Positions 7,087-17,121 are shown, counted from the first letter of the stretch. The stretch is 64,000 bases of DNA from G963667675 sp965197565 (GCA_965197565.1 CBDANK010000004.1:62001-126000), one strand, 5' to 3'. The notes: generated from the letters alone by a model not told the origin. A program made the numbers and translations.

Positions 7087-8877
7087 ATGCAACAAGCCGA
7101 AACTGTACTGAACGTCATACGCGAACGCGGAGAACGAGGATTGCCGCTGGAGAACATCTATCGGCTGCTTTACAACCGGAACCTTTACCTGCGGGCCTAC
7201 GGTCGCATCTACTCAAACCAGGGAGCTACGACCAAGGGCGTCACCGCAGAGACCATGGACGGTATGTCGCTGGCGAAAATCGACCGCATCATCGAAGCCT
7301 TGCGCTACGAGCGGTTCAGGTGGACGCCGGTGCGACGGGTCAACATTCCCAAGCCTAACGGCAAGACCCGCGCCCTGGGCATACCGACGGGGCCGGACAA
7401 GCTGCTGCAAGAGGTCATCCGGATGATTCTGGAAGCCTACTACGAGCCGCAGTTTTCCGACCGCTCCCACGGCTTTCGGCCCGACCGGGGGTGCCACACC
7501 GCCTTGAGCAACGTGACCACCCACTGGACCGGTGTCCGCTGGTTCGTCGAGGGCGACATCAAAGGGTGCTTCGACAACATCGACCACGATGTCCTGTTGT
7601 CGGTGCTCGGCGAGAAGCTCCACGACAACCGTTTCCTACGCCTGCTCAAGTACCTACTGAAAGCAGGCTACGTCGAGGAATGGAAGTATGGCCGCACGCT
7701 GAGCGGAACCCCGCAAGGCGGCATAGTCAGTCCCATCCTCGCCAACATCTACCTAGACCGGTTGGACAAGTTTGTCGAGAACGTGCTGATACCAGCCCAC
7801 ACCCGTGGCTCAGACCGGAGAGACAACCGCGAGTACACACGTTTGCTGAACCAAGCGGCCCGCCAGAGGAAGCGGGGGAACCACGCCGAGGCATTGCAAC
7901 TGCGCAAGCAAATGCAACAACTGCCGTCACGCGACCCCTACGACCCCGGCTACCGCCGGTTACGGTACGTGCGCTACGCGGACGACTTCGTGCTGGGTTT
8001 CATCGGGCCAAAGGCCGAAGCCCAACAGGTAAAAGAATCCTTGGAAACGTTCCTGCGCGACATGCTCAAGCTGGAGCTATCCAGGGAGAAAACTCTCATA
8101 ACCCACGCCACCAGCCAGGCGGCGCGGTTCCTCGGCTACGAACTCGTGAACCAACAGGCCAACGACCAGTTCGACCGCAACGGTCGGCGCAGGGTCAACG
8201 GCCAAATTGGATTGCGGGTCCCTACCCATGTCATCGAACAACATTGCCAAGCCTACATGCGCAAAGGCAAACCGGCACACCGCAGTTACCTACTCCACGA
8301 TGAAGATTTCTCCATCGTGGCACAGTACCAGTCGGAGTTCCGGGGCGTCGTCAACTACTACCTTCTGGCCTACAACGTCCATCACTTCGGACGTTTGCAT
8401 CAGGTCATGGAGATGTCGCTGGCACGGACCCTTGCGGCAAAGCACAAGTCCACCGCACGGAAGATGCGTCGCCAGTACAAGAGCGTCGTTGAAACCGAGC
8501 ACGGGCCGCGTATCTGTCTCAAGGTCATCAAGCAGCAGGACAACGGCAAACGCCCTAAAGTGGCGTACTTCGGTGGCATACCCCTGAAACGGCAACGGCA
8601 GGCAGTTCTCGTAGACCAACAGCCTCAGCGGTACAGGGCTGGCCGCAACGAGCTTACCAAACGGCTCCTAGCGGACACATGCGAGATGTGCGACTCAACG
8701 GTGAAAGTAGAAATTCACCACATCCGCGCACTTCGCGACCTGAACGTGAAAGGCCAACGAGAAAAGCCCAAGTGGGTACAAATCATGGCGGCGCGAAAAC
8801 GCAAGACCCTCGCGGTCTGCCGGACGTGTCACATGGACATCCACCACGGGCGAATCAATCCGCAGAAGCAGACATAA
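7087..8877 (+). CDS. ltrA: Group II intron reverse transcriptase/maturase with HNH domain, copy 1
   Basis: This encodes 596 residues. The RT domain includes FRPDRGCHTAL, GDIKGCFDNIDH and the catalytic YADD box (VRYADDFVLGF). A maturase/thumb region follows. The C-terminus is an HNH endonuclease (CEMC...IHHIRAL...CRTCHMDIHHG) with paired cysteines. The protein would help the intron splice and retrohome by target-primed reverse transcription. I chose ATG 7087 (MQQAETVLNVIRERG is the family start; GAGAGG upstream). A GTG at 7051 with a better Shine-Dalgarno would add 12 residues. There is no truncation. Confidence 0.93.
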   Translation: MQQAETVLNVIRERGERGLPLENIYRLLYNRNLYLRAYGRIYSNQGATTKGVTAETMDGMSLAKIDRIIEALRYERFRWTPVRRVNIPKPNGKTRALGIPTGPDKLLQEVIRMILEAYYEPQFSDRSHGFRPDRGCHTALSNVTTHWTGVRWFVEGDIKGCFDNIDHDVLLSVLGEKLHDNRFLRLLKYLLKAGYVEEWKYGRTLSGTPQGGIVSPILANIYLDRLDKFVENVLIPAHTRGSDRRDNREYTRLLNQAARQRKRGNHAEALQLRKQMQQLPSRDPYDPGYRRLRYVRYADDFVLGFIGPKAEAQQVKESLETFLRDMLKLELSREKTLITHATSQAARFLGYELVNQQANDQFDRNGRRRVNGQIGLRVPTHVIEQHCQAYMRKGKPAHRSYLLHDEDFSIVAQYQSEFRGVVNYYLLAYNVHHFGRLHQVMEMSLARTLAAKHKSTARKMRRQYKSVVETEHGPRICLKVIKQQDNGKRPKVAYFGGIPLKRQRQAVLVDQQPQRYRAGRNELTKRLLADTCEMCDSTVKVEIHHIRALRDLNVKGQREKPKWVQIMAARKRKTLAVCRTCHMDIHHGRINPQKQT

Positions 8878-8886
8878 ACCACTGGA

Positions 8887-8920
8887 GAGCCGGATGCGGT
8901 GAAAGCCGCACGTCCGGTTC
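8887..8920 (+). ncRNA. Group II intron domain V (catalytic hairpin)
   Basis: This 34-nt hairpin has a GAGCCGG...CCGGTTC lower stem, a GCGGT-GAAA-GCCGC upper stem with GNRA tetraloop, and the AGC catalytic triad at its 5' side. Identical hairpins are at 11551-11584 and 14215-14248 in the other copies. It marks the 3' end of each ribozyme, followed by domain VI and the CTATCCTAC terminus. Confidence 0.9.
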
Positions 8921-9393
8921 GGAGGAGGGCCGACGGAAAAGTGCTCCGCTAACACGGGGTAACTCGCCGGCGGCCTATCCTACGTGCGCCGCGTAACGCG
9001 GCATAGGATACCCGGCTCAGTCGGGAAGAACTCGGAGAAAGTTGTTGGGCCAACCGACCCACCTCGAAGCGAAAGCCTAGGGGGACAACAGCATGTCGGT
9101 AAAGCGGCTACAGTCCCAAAGCGTTGTAGGACTGGTTCCGCAAGGCCCGCGCGATACGGTGAAAGCTTGATTGCCTGAACCCCAGTTCCCAGTTGGTGTT
9201 CTTGCCACCCGCCGGTAGAACGCTTGTAACCCGGCGCCACTCATTGCCTCGGTATGATGAAGGTACCAATGCAACTCCGATGAGTGGACGATGACCAATG
9301 TGGTCATTCGAGGGGACGAACGGGGCACCTACAGTCGCGCTAGAACGTCCTATGTCGAAGATAACGGGAAGACGGTCTCTGCTGGACACAGTT

Positions 9394-9555
9394 TTAGTCA
9401 CCAGAGTCCTGGCCTCTGTCGGACTCCTCACGCTGACGTGGCACGTCTCTCCTTAAAACGAAGTAGATGTACGCAAACGCCAGCAAGGCGACCACAATAA
9501 GCGCAATGACACCCTGCTCTATCACCGTTACCCAGAGAGGGGAACACTCATCCAT
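9394..9555 (-). CDS. Candidate 53-aa membrane protein, antisense in intron copy 2
   Basis: Exact copy of the ORF at 6730-6891, with the same upstream AAGGAGG and the same membrane segment. Confidence 0.45.
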   Translation of the reverse strand: MDECSPLWVTVIEQGVIALIVVALLAFAYIYFVLRRDVPRQREESDRGQDSGD

Positions 9556-9750
9556 AGCGACCTCCTTCACGGGACTGTCTATGGAGACTAGCAGAGCCAA
9601 AACCCCGGAGTCAAACGGAACGCGGGATGGCCTACGGGGGGAGACCCCTATGGTCACGGAGTCCTCGTAGTAGTCCGAGGGCGGGAAAGCCGTCCACATG
9701 GCGAAGGAGGACAGGTGGTTTCGACGAACAAACACAGAGAGGTATGCAGA

Positions 9751-11541
9751 ATGCAACAAGCCGAAACTGTACTGAACGTCATACGCGAACGCGGAGAACG
9801 AGGATTGCCGCTGGAGAACATCTATCGGCTGCTTTACAACCGGAACCTTTACCTGCGGGCCTACGGTCGCATCTACTCAAACCAGGGAGCTACGACCAAG
9901 GGCGTCACCGCAGAGACCATGGACGGTATGTCGCTGGCGAAAATCGACCGCATCATCGAAGCCTTGCGCTACGAGCGGTTCAGGTGGACGCCGGTGCGAC
10001 GGGTCAACATTCCCAAGCCTAACGGCAAGACCCGCGCCCTGGGCATACCGACGGGGCCGGACAAGCTGCTGCAAGAGGTCATCCGGATGATTCTGGAAGC
10101 CTACTACGAGCCGCAGTTTTCCGACCGCTCCCACGGCTTTCGGCCCGACCGGGGGTGCCACACCGCCTTGAGCAACGTGACCACCCACTGGACCGGTGTC
10201 CGCTGGTTCGTCGAGGGCGACATCAAAGGGTGCTTCGACAACATCGACCACGATGTCCTGTTGTCGGTGCTCGGCGAGAAGCTCCACGACAACCGTTTCC
10301 TACGCCTGCTCAAGTACCTACTGAAAGCAGGCTACGTCGAGGAATGGAAGTATGGCCGCACGCTGAGCGGAACCCCGCAAGGCGGCATAGTCAGTCCCAT
10401 CCTCGCCAACATCTACCTAGACCGGTTGGACAAGTTTGTCGAGAACGTGCTGATACCAGCCCACACCCGTGGCTCAGACCGGAGAGACAACCGCGAGTAC
10501 ACACGTTTGCTGAACCAAGCGGCCCGCCAGAGGAAGCGGGGGAACCACGCCGAGGCATTGCAACTGCGCAAGCAAATGCAACAACTGCCGTCACGCGACC
10601 CCTACGACCCCGGCTACCGCCGGTTACGGTACGTGCGCTACGCGGACGACTTCGTGCTGGGTTTCATCGGGCCAAAGGCCGAAGCCCAACAGGTAAAAGA
10701 ATCCTTGGAAACGTTCCTGCGCGACATGCTCAAGCTGGAGCTATCCAGGGAGAAAACTCTCATAACCCACGCCACCAGCCAGGCGGCGCGGTTCCTCGGC
10801 TACGAACTCGTGAACCAACAGGCCAACGACCAGTTCGACCGCAACGGTCGGCGCAGGGTCAACGGCCAAATTGGATTGCGGGTCCCTACCCATGTCATCG
10901 AACAACATTGCCAAGCCTACATGCGCAAAGGCAAACCGGCACACCGCAGTTACCTACTCCACGATGAAGATTTCTCCATCGTGGCACAGTACCAGTCGGA
11001 GTTCCGGGGCGTCGTCAACTACTACCTTCTGGCCTACAACGTCCATCACTTCGGACGTTTGCATCAGGTCATGGAGATGTCGCTGGCACGGACCCTTGCG
11101 GCAAAGCACAAGTCCACCGCACGGAAGATGCGTCGCCAGTACAAGAGCGTCGTTGAAACCGAGCACGGGCCGCGTATCTGTCTCAAGGTCATCAAGCAGC
11201 AGGACAACGGCAAACGCCCTAAAGTGGCGTACTTCGGTGGCATACCCCTGAAACGGCAACGGCAGGCAGTTCTCGTAGACCAACAGCCTCAGCGGTACAG
11301 GGCTGGCCGCAACGAGCTTACCAAACGGCTCCTAGCGGACACATGCGAGATGTGCGACTCAACGGTGAAAGTAGAAATTCACCACATCCGCGCACTTCGC
11401 GACCTGAACGTGAAAGGCCAACGAGAAAAGCCCAAGTGGGTACAAATCATGGCGGCGCGAAAACGCAAGACCCTCGCGGTCTGCCGGACGTGTCACATGG
11501 ACATCCACCACGGGCGAATCAATCCGCAGAAGCAGACATAA
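9751..11541 (+). CDS. ltrA: Group II intron RT/maturase-HNH, copy 2
   Basis: Identical to the copy 1 protein, with the RT catalytic YADD box and HNH residues intact. Three identical open frames imply a very recent duplication, since no copy has yet decayed. Confidence 0.93.
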   Translation: MQQAETVLNVIRERGERGLPLENIYRLLYNRNLYLRAYGRIYSNQGATTKGVTAETMDGMSLAKIDRIIEALRYERFRWTPVRRVNIPKPNGKTRALGIPTGPDKLLQEVIRMILEAYYEPQFSDRSHGFRPDRGCHTALSNVTTHWTGVRWFVEGDIKGCFDNIDHDVLLSVLGEKLHDNRFLRLLKYLLKAGYVEEWKYGRTLSGTPQGGIVSPILANIYLDRLDKFVENVLIPAHTRGSDRRDNREYTRLLNQAARQRKRGNHAEALQLRKQMQQLPSRDPYDPGYRRLRYVRYADDFVLGFIGPKAEAQQVKESLETFLRDMLKLELSREKTLITHATSQAARFLGYELVNQQANDQFDRNGRRRVNGQIGLRVPTHVIEQHCQAYMRKGKPAHRSYLLHDEDFSIVAQYQSEFRGVVNYYLLAYNVHHFGRLHQVMEMSLARTLAAKHKSTARKMRRQYKSVVETEHGPRICLKVIKQQDNGKRPKVAYFGGIPLKRQRQAVLVDQQPQRYRAGRNELTKRLLADTCEMCDSTVKVEIHHIRALRDLNVKGQREKPKWVQIMAARKRKTLAVCRTCHMDIHHGRINPQKQT

Positions 11542-12057
11542 ACCACTGGAGAGCCGGATGCGGTGAAAGCCGCACGTCCGGTTCGGAGGAGGGCCGACGG
11601 AAAAGTGCTCCGCTAACACGGGGTAACTCGCCGGCGGCCTATCCTACGTGCGCCGCGTAACGCGGCATAGGATACCCGGCTCAGTCGGGAAGAACTCGGA
11701 GAAAGTTGTTGGGCCAACCGACCCACCTCGAAGCGAAAGCCTAGGGGGACAACAGCATGTCGGTAAAGCGGCTACAGTCCCAAAGCGTTGTAGGACTGGT
11801 TCCGCAAGGCCCGCGCGATACGGTGAAAGCTTGATTGCCTGAACCCCAGTTCCCAGTTGGTGTTCTTGCCACCCGCCGGTAGAACGCTTGTAACCCGGCG
11901 CCACTCATTGCCTCGGTATGATGAAGGTACCAATGCAACTCCGATGAGTGGACGATGACCAATGTGGTCATTCGAGGGGACGAACGGGGCACCTACAGTC
12001 GCGCTAGAACGTCCTATGTCGAAGATAACGGGAAGACGGTCTCTGCTGGACACAGTT

Positions 12058-12219
12058 TTAGTCACCAGAGTCCTGGCCTCTGTCGGACTCCTCACGCTGA
12101 CGTGGCACGTCTCTCCTTAAAACGAAGTAGATGTACGCAAACGCCAGCAAGGCGACCACAATAAGCGCAATGACACCCTGCTCTATCACCGTTACCCAGA
12201 GAGGGGAACACTCATCCAT
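12058..12219 (-). CDS. Candidate 53-aa membrane protein, antisense in intron copy 3
   Basis: Exact copy of the ORF at 6730-6891. Confidence 0.45.
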   Translation of the reverse strand: MDECSPLWVTVIEQGVIALIVVALLAFAYIYFVLRRDVPRQREESDRGQDSGD

Positions 12220-12414
12220 AGCGACCTCCTTCACGGGACTGTCTATGGAGACTAGCAGAGCCAAAACCCCGGAGTCAAACGGAACGCGGGATGGCCTACG
12301 GGGGGAGACCCCTATGGTCACGGAGTCCTCGTAGTAGTCCGAGGGCGGGAAAGCCGTCCACATGGCGAAGGAGGACAGGTGGTTTCGACGAACAAACACA
12401 GAGAGGTATGCAGA

Positions 12415-14205
12415 ATGCAACAAGCCGAAACTGTACTGAACGTCATACGCGAACGCGGAGAACGAGGATTGCCGCTGGAGAACATCTATCGGCTGCTTTA
12501 CAACCGGAACCTTTACCTGCGGGCCTACGGTCGCATCTACTCAAACCAGGGAGCTACGACCAAGGGCGTCACCGCAGAGACCATGGACGGTATGTCGCTG
12601 GCGAAAATCGACCGCATCATCGAAGCCTTGCGCTACGAGCGGTTCAGGTGGACGCCGGTGCGACGGGTCAACATTCCCAAGCCTAACGGCAAGACCCGCG
12701 CCCTGGGCATACCGACGGGGCCGGACAAGCTGCTGCAAGAGGTCATCCGGATGATTCTGGAAGCCTACTACGAGCCGCAGTTTTCCGACCGCTCCCACGG
12801 CTTTCGGCCCGACCGGGGGTGCCACACCGCCTTGAGCAACGTGACCACCCACTGGACCGGTGTCCGCTGGTTCGTCGAGGGCGACATCAAAGGGTGCTTC
12901 GACAACATCGACCACGATGTCCTGTTGTCGGTGCTCGGCGAGAAGCTCCACGACAACCGTTTCCTACGCCTGCTCAAGTACCTACTGAAAGCAGGCTACG
13001 TCGAGGAATGGAAGTATGGCCGCACGCTGAGCGGAACCCCGCAAGGCGGCATAGTCAGTCCCATCCTCGCCAACATCTACCTAGACCGGTTGGACAAGTT
13101 TGTCGAGAACGTGCTGATACCAGCCCACACCCGTGGCTCAGACCGGAGAGACAACCGCGAGTACACACGTTTGCTGAACCAAGCGGCCCGCCAGAGGAAG
13201 CGGGGGAACCACGCCGAGGCATTGCAACTGCGCAAGCAAATGCAACAACTGCCGTCACGCGACCCCTACGACCCCGGCTACCGCCGGTTACGGTACGTGC
13301 GCTACGCGGACGACTTCGTGCTGGGTTTCATCGGGCCAAAGGCCGAAGCCCAACAGGTAAAAGAATCCTTGGAAACGTTCCTGCGCGACATGCTCAAGCT
13401 GGAGCTATCCAGGGAGAAAACTCTCATAACCCACGCCACCAGCCAGGCGGCGCGGTTCCTCGGCTACGAACTCGTGAACCAACAGGCCAACGACCAGTTC
13501 GACCGCAACGGTCGGCGCAGGGTCAACGGCCAAATTGGATTGCGGGTCCCTACCCATGTCATCGAACAACATTGCCAAGCCTACATGCGCAAAGGCAAAC
13601 CGGCACACCGCAGTTACCTACTCCACGATGAAGATTTCTCCATCGTGGCACAGTACCAGTCGGAGTTCCGGGGCGTCGTCAACTACTACCTTCTGGCCTA
13701 CAACGTCCATCACTTCGGACGTTTGCATCAGGTCATGGAGATGTCGCTGGCACGGACCCTTGCGGCAAAGCACAAGTCCACCGCACGGAAGATGCGTCGC
13801 CAGTACAAGAGCGTCGTTGAAACCGAGCACGGGCCGCGTATCTGTCTCAAGGTCATCAAGCAGCAGGACAACGGCAAACGCCCTAAAGTGGCGTACTTCG
13901 GTGGCATACCCCTGAAACGGCAACGGCAGGCAGTTCTCGTAGACCAACAGCCTCAGCGGTACAGGGCTGGCCGCAACGAGCTTACCAAACGGCTCCTAGC
14001 GGACACATGCGAGATGTGCGACTCAACGGTGAAAGTAGAAATTCACCACATCCGCGCACTTCGCGACCTGAACGTGAAAGGCCAACGAGAAAAGCCCAAG
14101 TGGGTACAAATCATGGCGGCGCGAAAACGCAAGACCCTCGCGGTCTGCCGGACGTGTCACATGGACATCCACCACGGGCGAATCAATCCGCAGAAGCAGA
14201 CATAA
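12415..14205 (+). CDS. ltrA: Group II intron RT/maturase-HNH, copy 3
   Basis: Identical to the other two copies, with all catalytic motifs intact. Confidence 0.93.
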   Translation: MQQAETVLNVIRERGERGLPLENIYRLLYNRNLYLRAYGRIYSNQGATTKGVTAETMDGMSLAKIDRIIEALRYERFRWTPVRRVNIPKPNGKTRALGIPTGPDKLLQEVIRMILEAYYEPQFSDRSHGFRPDRGCHTALSNVTTHWTGVRWFVEGDIKGCFDNIDHDVLLSVLGEKLHDNRFLRLLKYLLKAGYVEEWKYGRTLSGTPQGGIVSPILANIYLDRLDKFVENVLIPAHTRGSDRRDNREYTRLLNQAARQRKRGNHAEALQLRKQMQQLPSRDPYDPGYRRLRYVRYADDFVLGFIGPKAEAQQVKESLETFLRDMLKLELSREKTLITHATSQAARFLGYELVNQQANDQFDRNGRRRVNGQIGLRVPTHVIEQHCQAYMRKGKPAHRSYLLHDEDFSIVAQYQSEFRGVVNYYLLAYNVHHFGRLHQVMEMSLARTLAAKHKSTARKMRRQYKSVVETEHGPRICLKVIKQQDNGKRPKVAYFGGIPLKRQRQAVLVDQQPQRYRAGRNELTKRLLADTCEMCDSTVKVEIHHIRALRDLNVKGQREKPKWVQIMAARKRKTLAVCRTCHMDIHHGRINPQKQT

Positions 14206-14311
14206 ACCACTGGAGAGCCGGATGCGGTGAAAGCCGCACGTCCGGTTCGGAGGAGGGCCGACGGAAAAGTGCTCCGCTAACACGGGGTAACTCGCCGGCG
14301 GCCTATCCTAC

Positions 14312-16486
14312 TCGGGGCGGCCGCCGCCCACGCCGCCGGCTTCCGGCGCATGTTGATCCTCTGCCCGCCCCACTTGACCAGAAAGTGGAAGCGGGAGGTG
14401 GAGATGACGGTGCCCGGCGCACGGACCGCCATCGTCACCTCCATCACCGACCTGGAGCGGCTGCGCCTCTTGGTGGGAACCGGCCCGTTGTTCGCGGTGA
14501 TGAGCCGGGAGCGGGCCAAGCTGTCCTACCGCTGGATGCCCGCCGTCATCTACAGGTGGGCCACGTCGAAGGGCAGGCTCATCAGGGAGGAGGAGACGGG
14601 GGAGCCCTTCCGGGGCCCCTGCTGCCCGACCTGCACGGCGCAGATCGTCGACAAGGACGGGGTGCCCCTGACGCACAAGGACCTGAACCGCAGGAAGCAC
14701 GCCTGCGCCGACTGCGGCTCCCCCCTCTGGCAGGCGGACAAGTCGGGCCCGGCCCGCTATCCGCTGGCCGACTACGTCAAGCACCGGATGAAGGGCTTCT
14801 TCGACCTGCTGGTCGGGGACGAGGTCCATGAGTACAAGGCTCGCGGCTCGGCACAGGGCATCGCCGCAGGCACCCTTGCGGAGGCCTGCGGCAAGTCCCT
14901 CAGCCTGACGGGGACCATGATGGGAGGCTACAGCTCGACGCTGTTCCACCTGCTCTACCGGTTCTCGCCTGAGATTCGCACGGAGTTCGGGCGCTCCGAC
15001 GAGCACCCGGTGGATACAGCGGTACGGCTTCGAGGAGGTCTCCATCGGCAAGCCCGACGACGACGCCCTGGAGGACGGGCGCAACAGCCGCCGCCGCAGC
15101 TACCGCAAGGTGGTCAGGGAGAAGCCGGGCCTCGTGCCCTCGGCGTTGTTCCACATCATCGGCAACACCATCTTCCTCAAGCTGGCCGACGTTGCCTCGG
15201 GACTGCCGGACTACGACGAGCAGATCCTCCTGTCCTCGATGGACTCGGAGGAGGACGCCACCGGCTACTCCCAGCGCAGCGCCTACAACAAGGTGTTCGA
15301 GGAGCTCAAAAGGGAGCTGTCCAAGGCCCTCAAGTCCGGCTCCAAGCGGCTGCTGGCCACCTACCTGCAGACGCTCCTCGCCTACCCGGACGGCTGCACC
15401 AGGGGGGAAACGGTCTTCGACCCCCGGTCGGGCGACATCATCGTCGCGGTGCCTCCCCTCTCCGAGGAGAAGCTGTACCCGAAGGAGAAGGCCCTTGTGG
15501 ACCTGGTGGCGGCGGAACGGATGGCGGGACGCCGGGTGCTGGTCTACGTCACCCACACGGGGACACGGGACATCACCGGGCGGATGGACGACTTCCTGAC
15601 CCGGCACGGCTTCCGGGTGGCGGTGATGAAGGCCGACGCCGTGGCCCCCGACAAGCGGGAGGCGTGGGTGGCCGAGAAGGTCAAGCAGGGCATCGACGTG
15701 ATGGTCTGCCACCCCCGGCTGGTGCAGACCGGCCTCGACCTCATCGACTTCCCGACCCTCTGCTGGTTCGAGACGGATTACAGCACGTACGTAATGCGGC
15801 AGGCGTCGCGGCGGTCGTGGCGCATCGGGCAGACCCGCCCGGTCAAGGTCGTGTTCATGTCCTACCGGAACACGCTCCAGGCCGACGCGCTGAAGCTGGT
15901 GGCGAAGAAGATGCAGAGCTCCCTGGCCGTCGAGGGCGAGCTGCCGGAGGACGGGCTGGCCGCATACGGGGACGACGGCGACGACGTGATGATGGCCCTG
16001 GCCCGCAAGATCGTCAGCGGAGACGAGGAGGAGGCCGGCGACGAGGCGGTGGACGAGGCGGTGGAGGAGGTGTTCGCCCAGGCCAGGGACGCCGAGGCGA
16101 CCGCCGAGGAGCTGCTGGTGGACGACGGCTGGAAGCCGGTGGAAGTCGAACCTGAGACCGTCGAGGTGAACGGCAACGGAAACGGCCGCCACGCAAACGG
16201 CCACGACTCCTTCGGCATCGGGCCGACGGTCGAGCTGGCCCCGGTCAACGGTCACGCCAACGGGAACGGCCATGCGCCCGCCCCGGTCAACGGCAACGGG
16301 ACCAACGGACACCACGACGAGGCCGAGGAGGCGCAGCAGTCGCTGTTCTCCTGGGCCGAGTTCATGGCCGAGGAGCCGGTCAAGCCGAAGCGCAGGAACG
16401 GCAAGCCGCAGCCCGCGACCCTTTCGATGTTCGAGTGGGCGATGGAGCAGGAGCGGGAATCGGAGCCGGTCGGCGCGGGACGCTAG
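14312..16486 (+). pseudogene. SNF2-type helicase, 3' exon with one frameshift
   Basis: The exon resumes the helicase at GAAAAHAAGF and LILCPPHLTRKW. It carries an inserted zinc-binding region (CCPTC...CADCG), the DEVH box (GDEVHEYKARGSAQG), SLTGTMMGG, and motif VI-like QASRRSWRIGQTRPV. Near 15003-15008 the frame shifts in a CCC run: removing one C gives SDEHRWIQRYGFEEV and joins the frame to 15110-16486. The C-terminus has an Asn/Gly-rich linker (NGNGNGRHANGH...) and QQSLF, a clamp-binding-like motif. It probably remodels DNA or protein-DNA complexes for the module. The frameshift is either a real lesion or a homopolymer error. Confidence 0.75.
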
Positions 16487-16499
16487 ACCGCCACACACG

Positions 16500-16534
16500 G
16501 GGGGAGGACGCCCATGACACGGGCGTCCTCCCCC
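16500..16534 (+). terminator. 14-bp stem-loop after the helicase gene
   Basis: GGGGGAGGACGCCC (16500-16513) pairs exactly with GGGCGTCCTCCCCC (16521-16534) around a 7-nt loop, 13 nt after the helicase stop. There is no T run, but the stem is very strong. It separates the helicase from the PRTRC genes. Confidence 0.65.
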
Positions 16535-16622
16535 GGCCCAAACGGTGTCCTGAACGGGACGCCGCAAACGTGAAGCGGCAAAGAAACAGCAACGACCGAA
16601 AGGAGAACAAGAGGTCTCGTCA

Positions 16623-16878
16623 ATGGCACGCGTGTTTGTGTACGACGACAGAGAGTTCCCGGACCCCGACCCCGAGATGACCGTCGACCAGGTGAAGGCA
16701 TTTCTACGCTTGCCAACGCCTCGGTGAAGGAGATGAGGACACCATTCTACCGGGGAGAGAGTTCCCGGACCCCGACCCCGAGATTGCCAACGCCTCGGTG
16801 AAGGAGACGACCAGGGGTGAGGACACCATCTACGAGTTCCAGCGCAGGGTGGGCACCAAGGGGGCCTTCACCCGGTAA
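16623..16878 (+). pseudogene. PRTRC system protein C (ubiquitin-like), locally scrambled
   Basis: The start MARVFVYDDREFPDPDPEM and the end YEFQRRVGTKGAFTR match the roughly 70-residue PRTRC protein C, the ubiquitin-like member of the cassette. The reading frame is broken: the first part stops at 16725-16727 and the last part is in another frame, ending at 16878. Between them are three displaced direct repeats: 28 bp (16651-16678 and 16757-16784), 24 bp (16710-16733 and 16784-16807) and 12 bp (16734-16745 and 16818-16829). An intact ancestor reading ...VDQVKAFYRGEFPEIANAS... can be rebuilt from the pieces. As written it cannot make a Ubl. Assembly artefact is possible. Confidence 0.75.
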
Positions 16879-16890
16879 GGAGGGCATCCG

Positions 16891-17121
16891 ATGGACACCC
16901 GGACCTTCGCGGGCCTGCTGGCGGCGACCCCGCCGGCGGGCCTCAGCATCATCGAGCTCACGGCGGAGCTCACACGGCCCGACGGCTCCCTCGACCTGGA
17001 CGCCGCGGCCGCACGGCAGAAGGATGTCGAAATGGCCTGCACGCAGGCACAGGACTACGCCGCCTCAACGGGACGGCTCAAGGAGGCGCTGCGGTGGCAA
17101 CTGCGGCCCCGGCGCTCCTGA
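16891..17121 (+). CDS. Small protein in PRTRC cassette, 76 aa
   Basis: The ATG follows AAGGAGGGCATCCG, a strong ribosome-binding site, 12 nt after the protein C stop. The sequence (MDTRTFAGLLAATPPAGLS, then LDAAAARQKDVEMACTQAQDYAAS) looks helical and soluble. It overlaps the GTG of the next gene by 28 nt. I do not recognise the family; its place suggests a cassette component. Confidence 0.6.
   Translation: MDTRTFAGLLAATPPAGLSIIELTAELTRPDGSLDLDAAAARQKDVEMACTQAQDYAASTGRLKEALRWQLRPRRS

Larger units (their letters stand above)
6320..8983 (+). mobile_element. Group II intron, copy 1 of 3
   Basis: This 2,664-bp unit starts GTGCG, the usual bacterial group II 5' end, and ends CTATCCTAC. EBS1 (TGAAGGT, 6594-6600) is complementary to the last seven exon bases (6313-6319). 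Domain V is at 8887-8920. The RT/maturase ORF lies after GTAGTAGTCC...CATGGCGAAGG, which I take as domain III and the start of domain IV. A helix CTCTGCT/AGCAGAG (6713-6719 with 6926-6932) is a candidate domain II stem, and its roughly 200-nt loop carries an antisense ORF. Copies 2 and 3 abut it head to tail and look identical throughout. Confidence 0.93.
8984..11647 (+). mobile_element. Group II intron, copy 2 of 3
   Basis: It is the same length as copy 1 and I see no difference in the sequence. Its 5' GTGCG directly follows the CTAC end of copy 1, with no exon bases between. The seven bases before its 5' end (ATCCTAC) do not match the EBS1 partner ACCTTCA, so this internal 5' splice site should be weak. 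Confidence 0.93.
11648..14311 (+). mobile_element. Group II intron, copy 3 of 3
   Basis: Third identical unit. Its 3' end (CTAC, 14308-14311) abuts the second helicase exon at T14312. Only this copy has a true downstream exon, and only copy 1 has a true upstream exon. Confidence 0.93.

Noticed and set aside
7491..8303. 270-codon open frame inside the intron RT gene
   Set aside because: Arg/Pro-rich out-of-frame reading of the reverse transcriptase; no independent motif or ribosome-binding site.
6320..14311. CRISPR array or other short-repeat array
   Set aside because: The repeat unit is 2,664 bp with no spacers between units; it is a tandem intron, and no 25-40 bp repeat/spacer pattern occurs anywhere I looked in the window.
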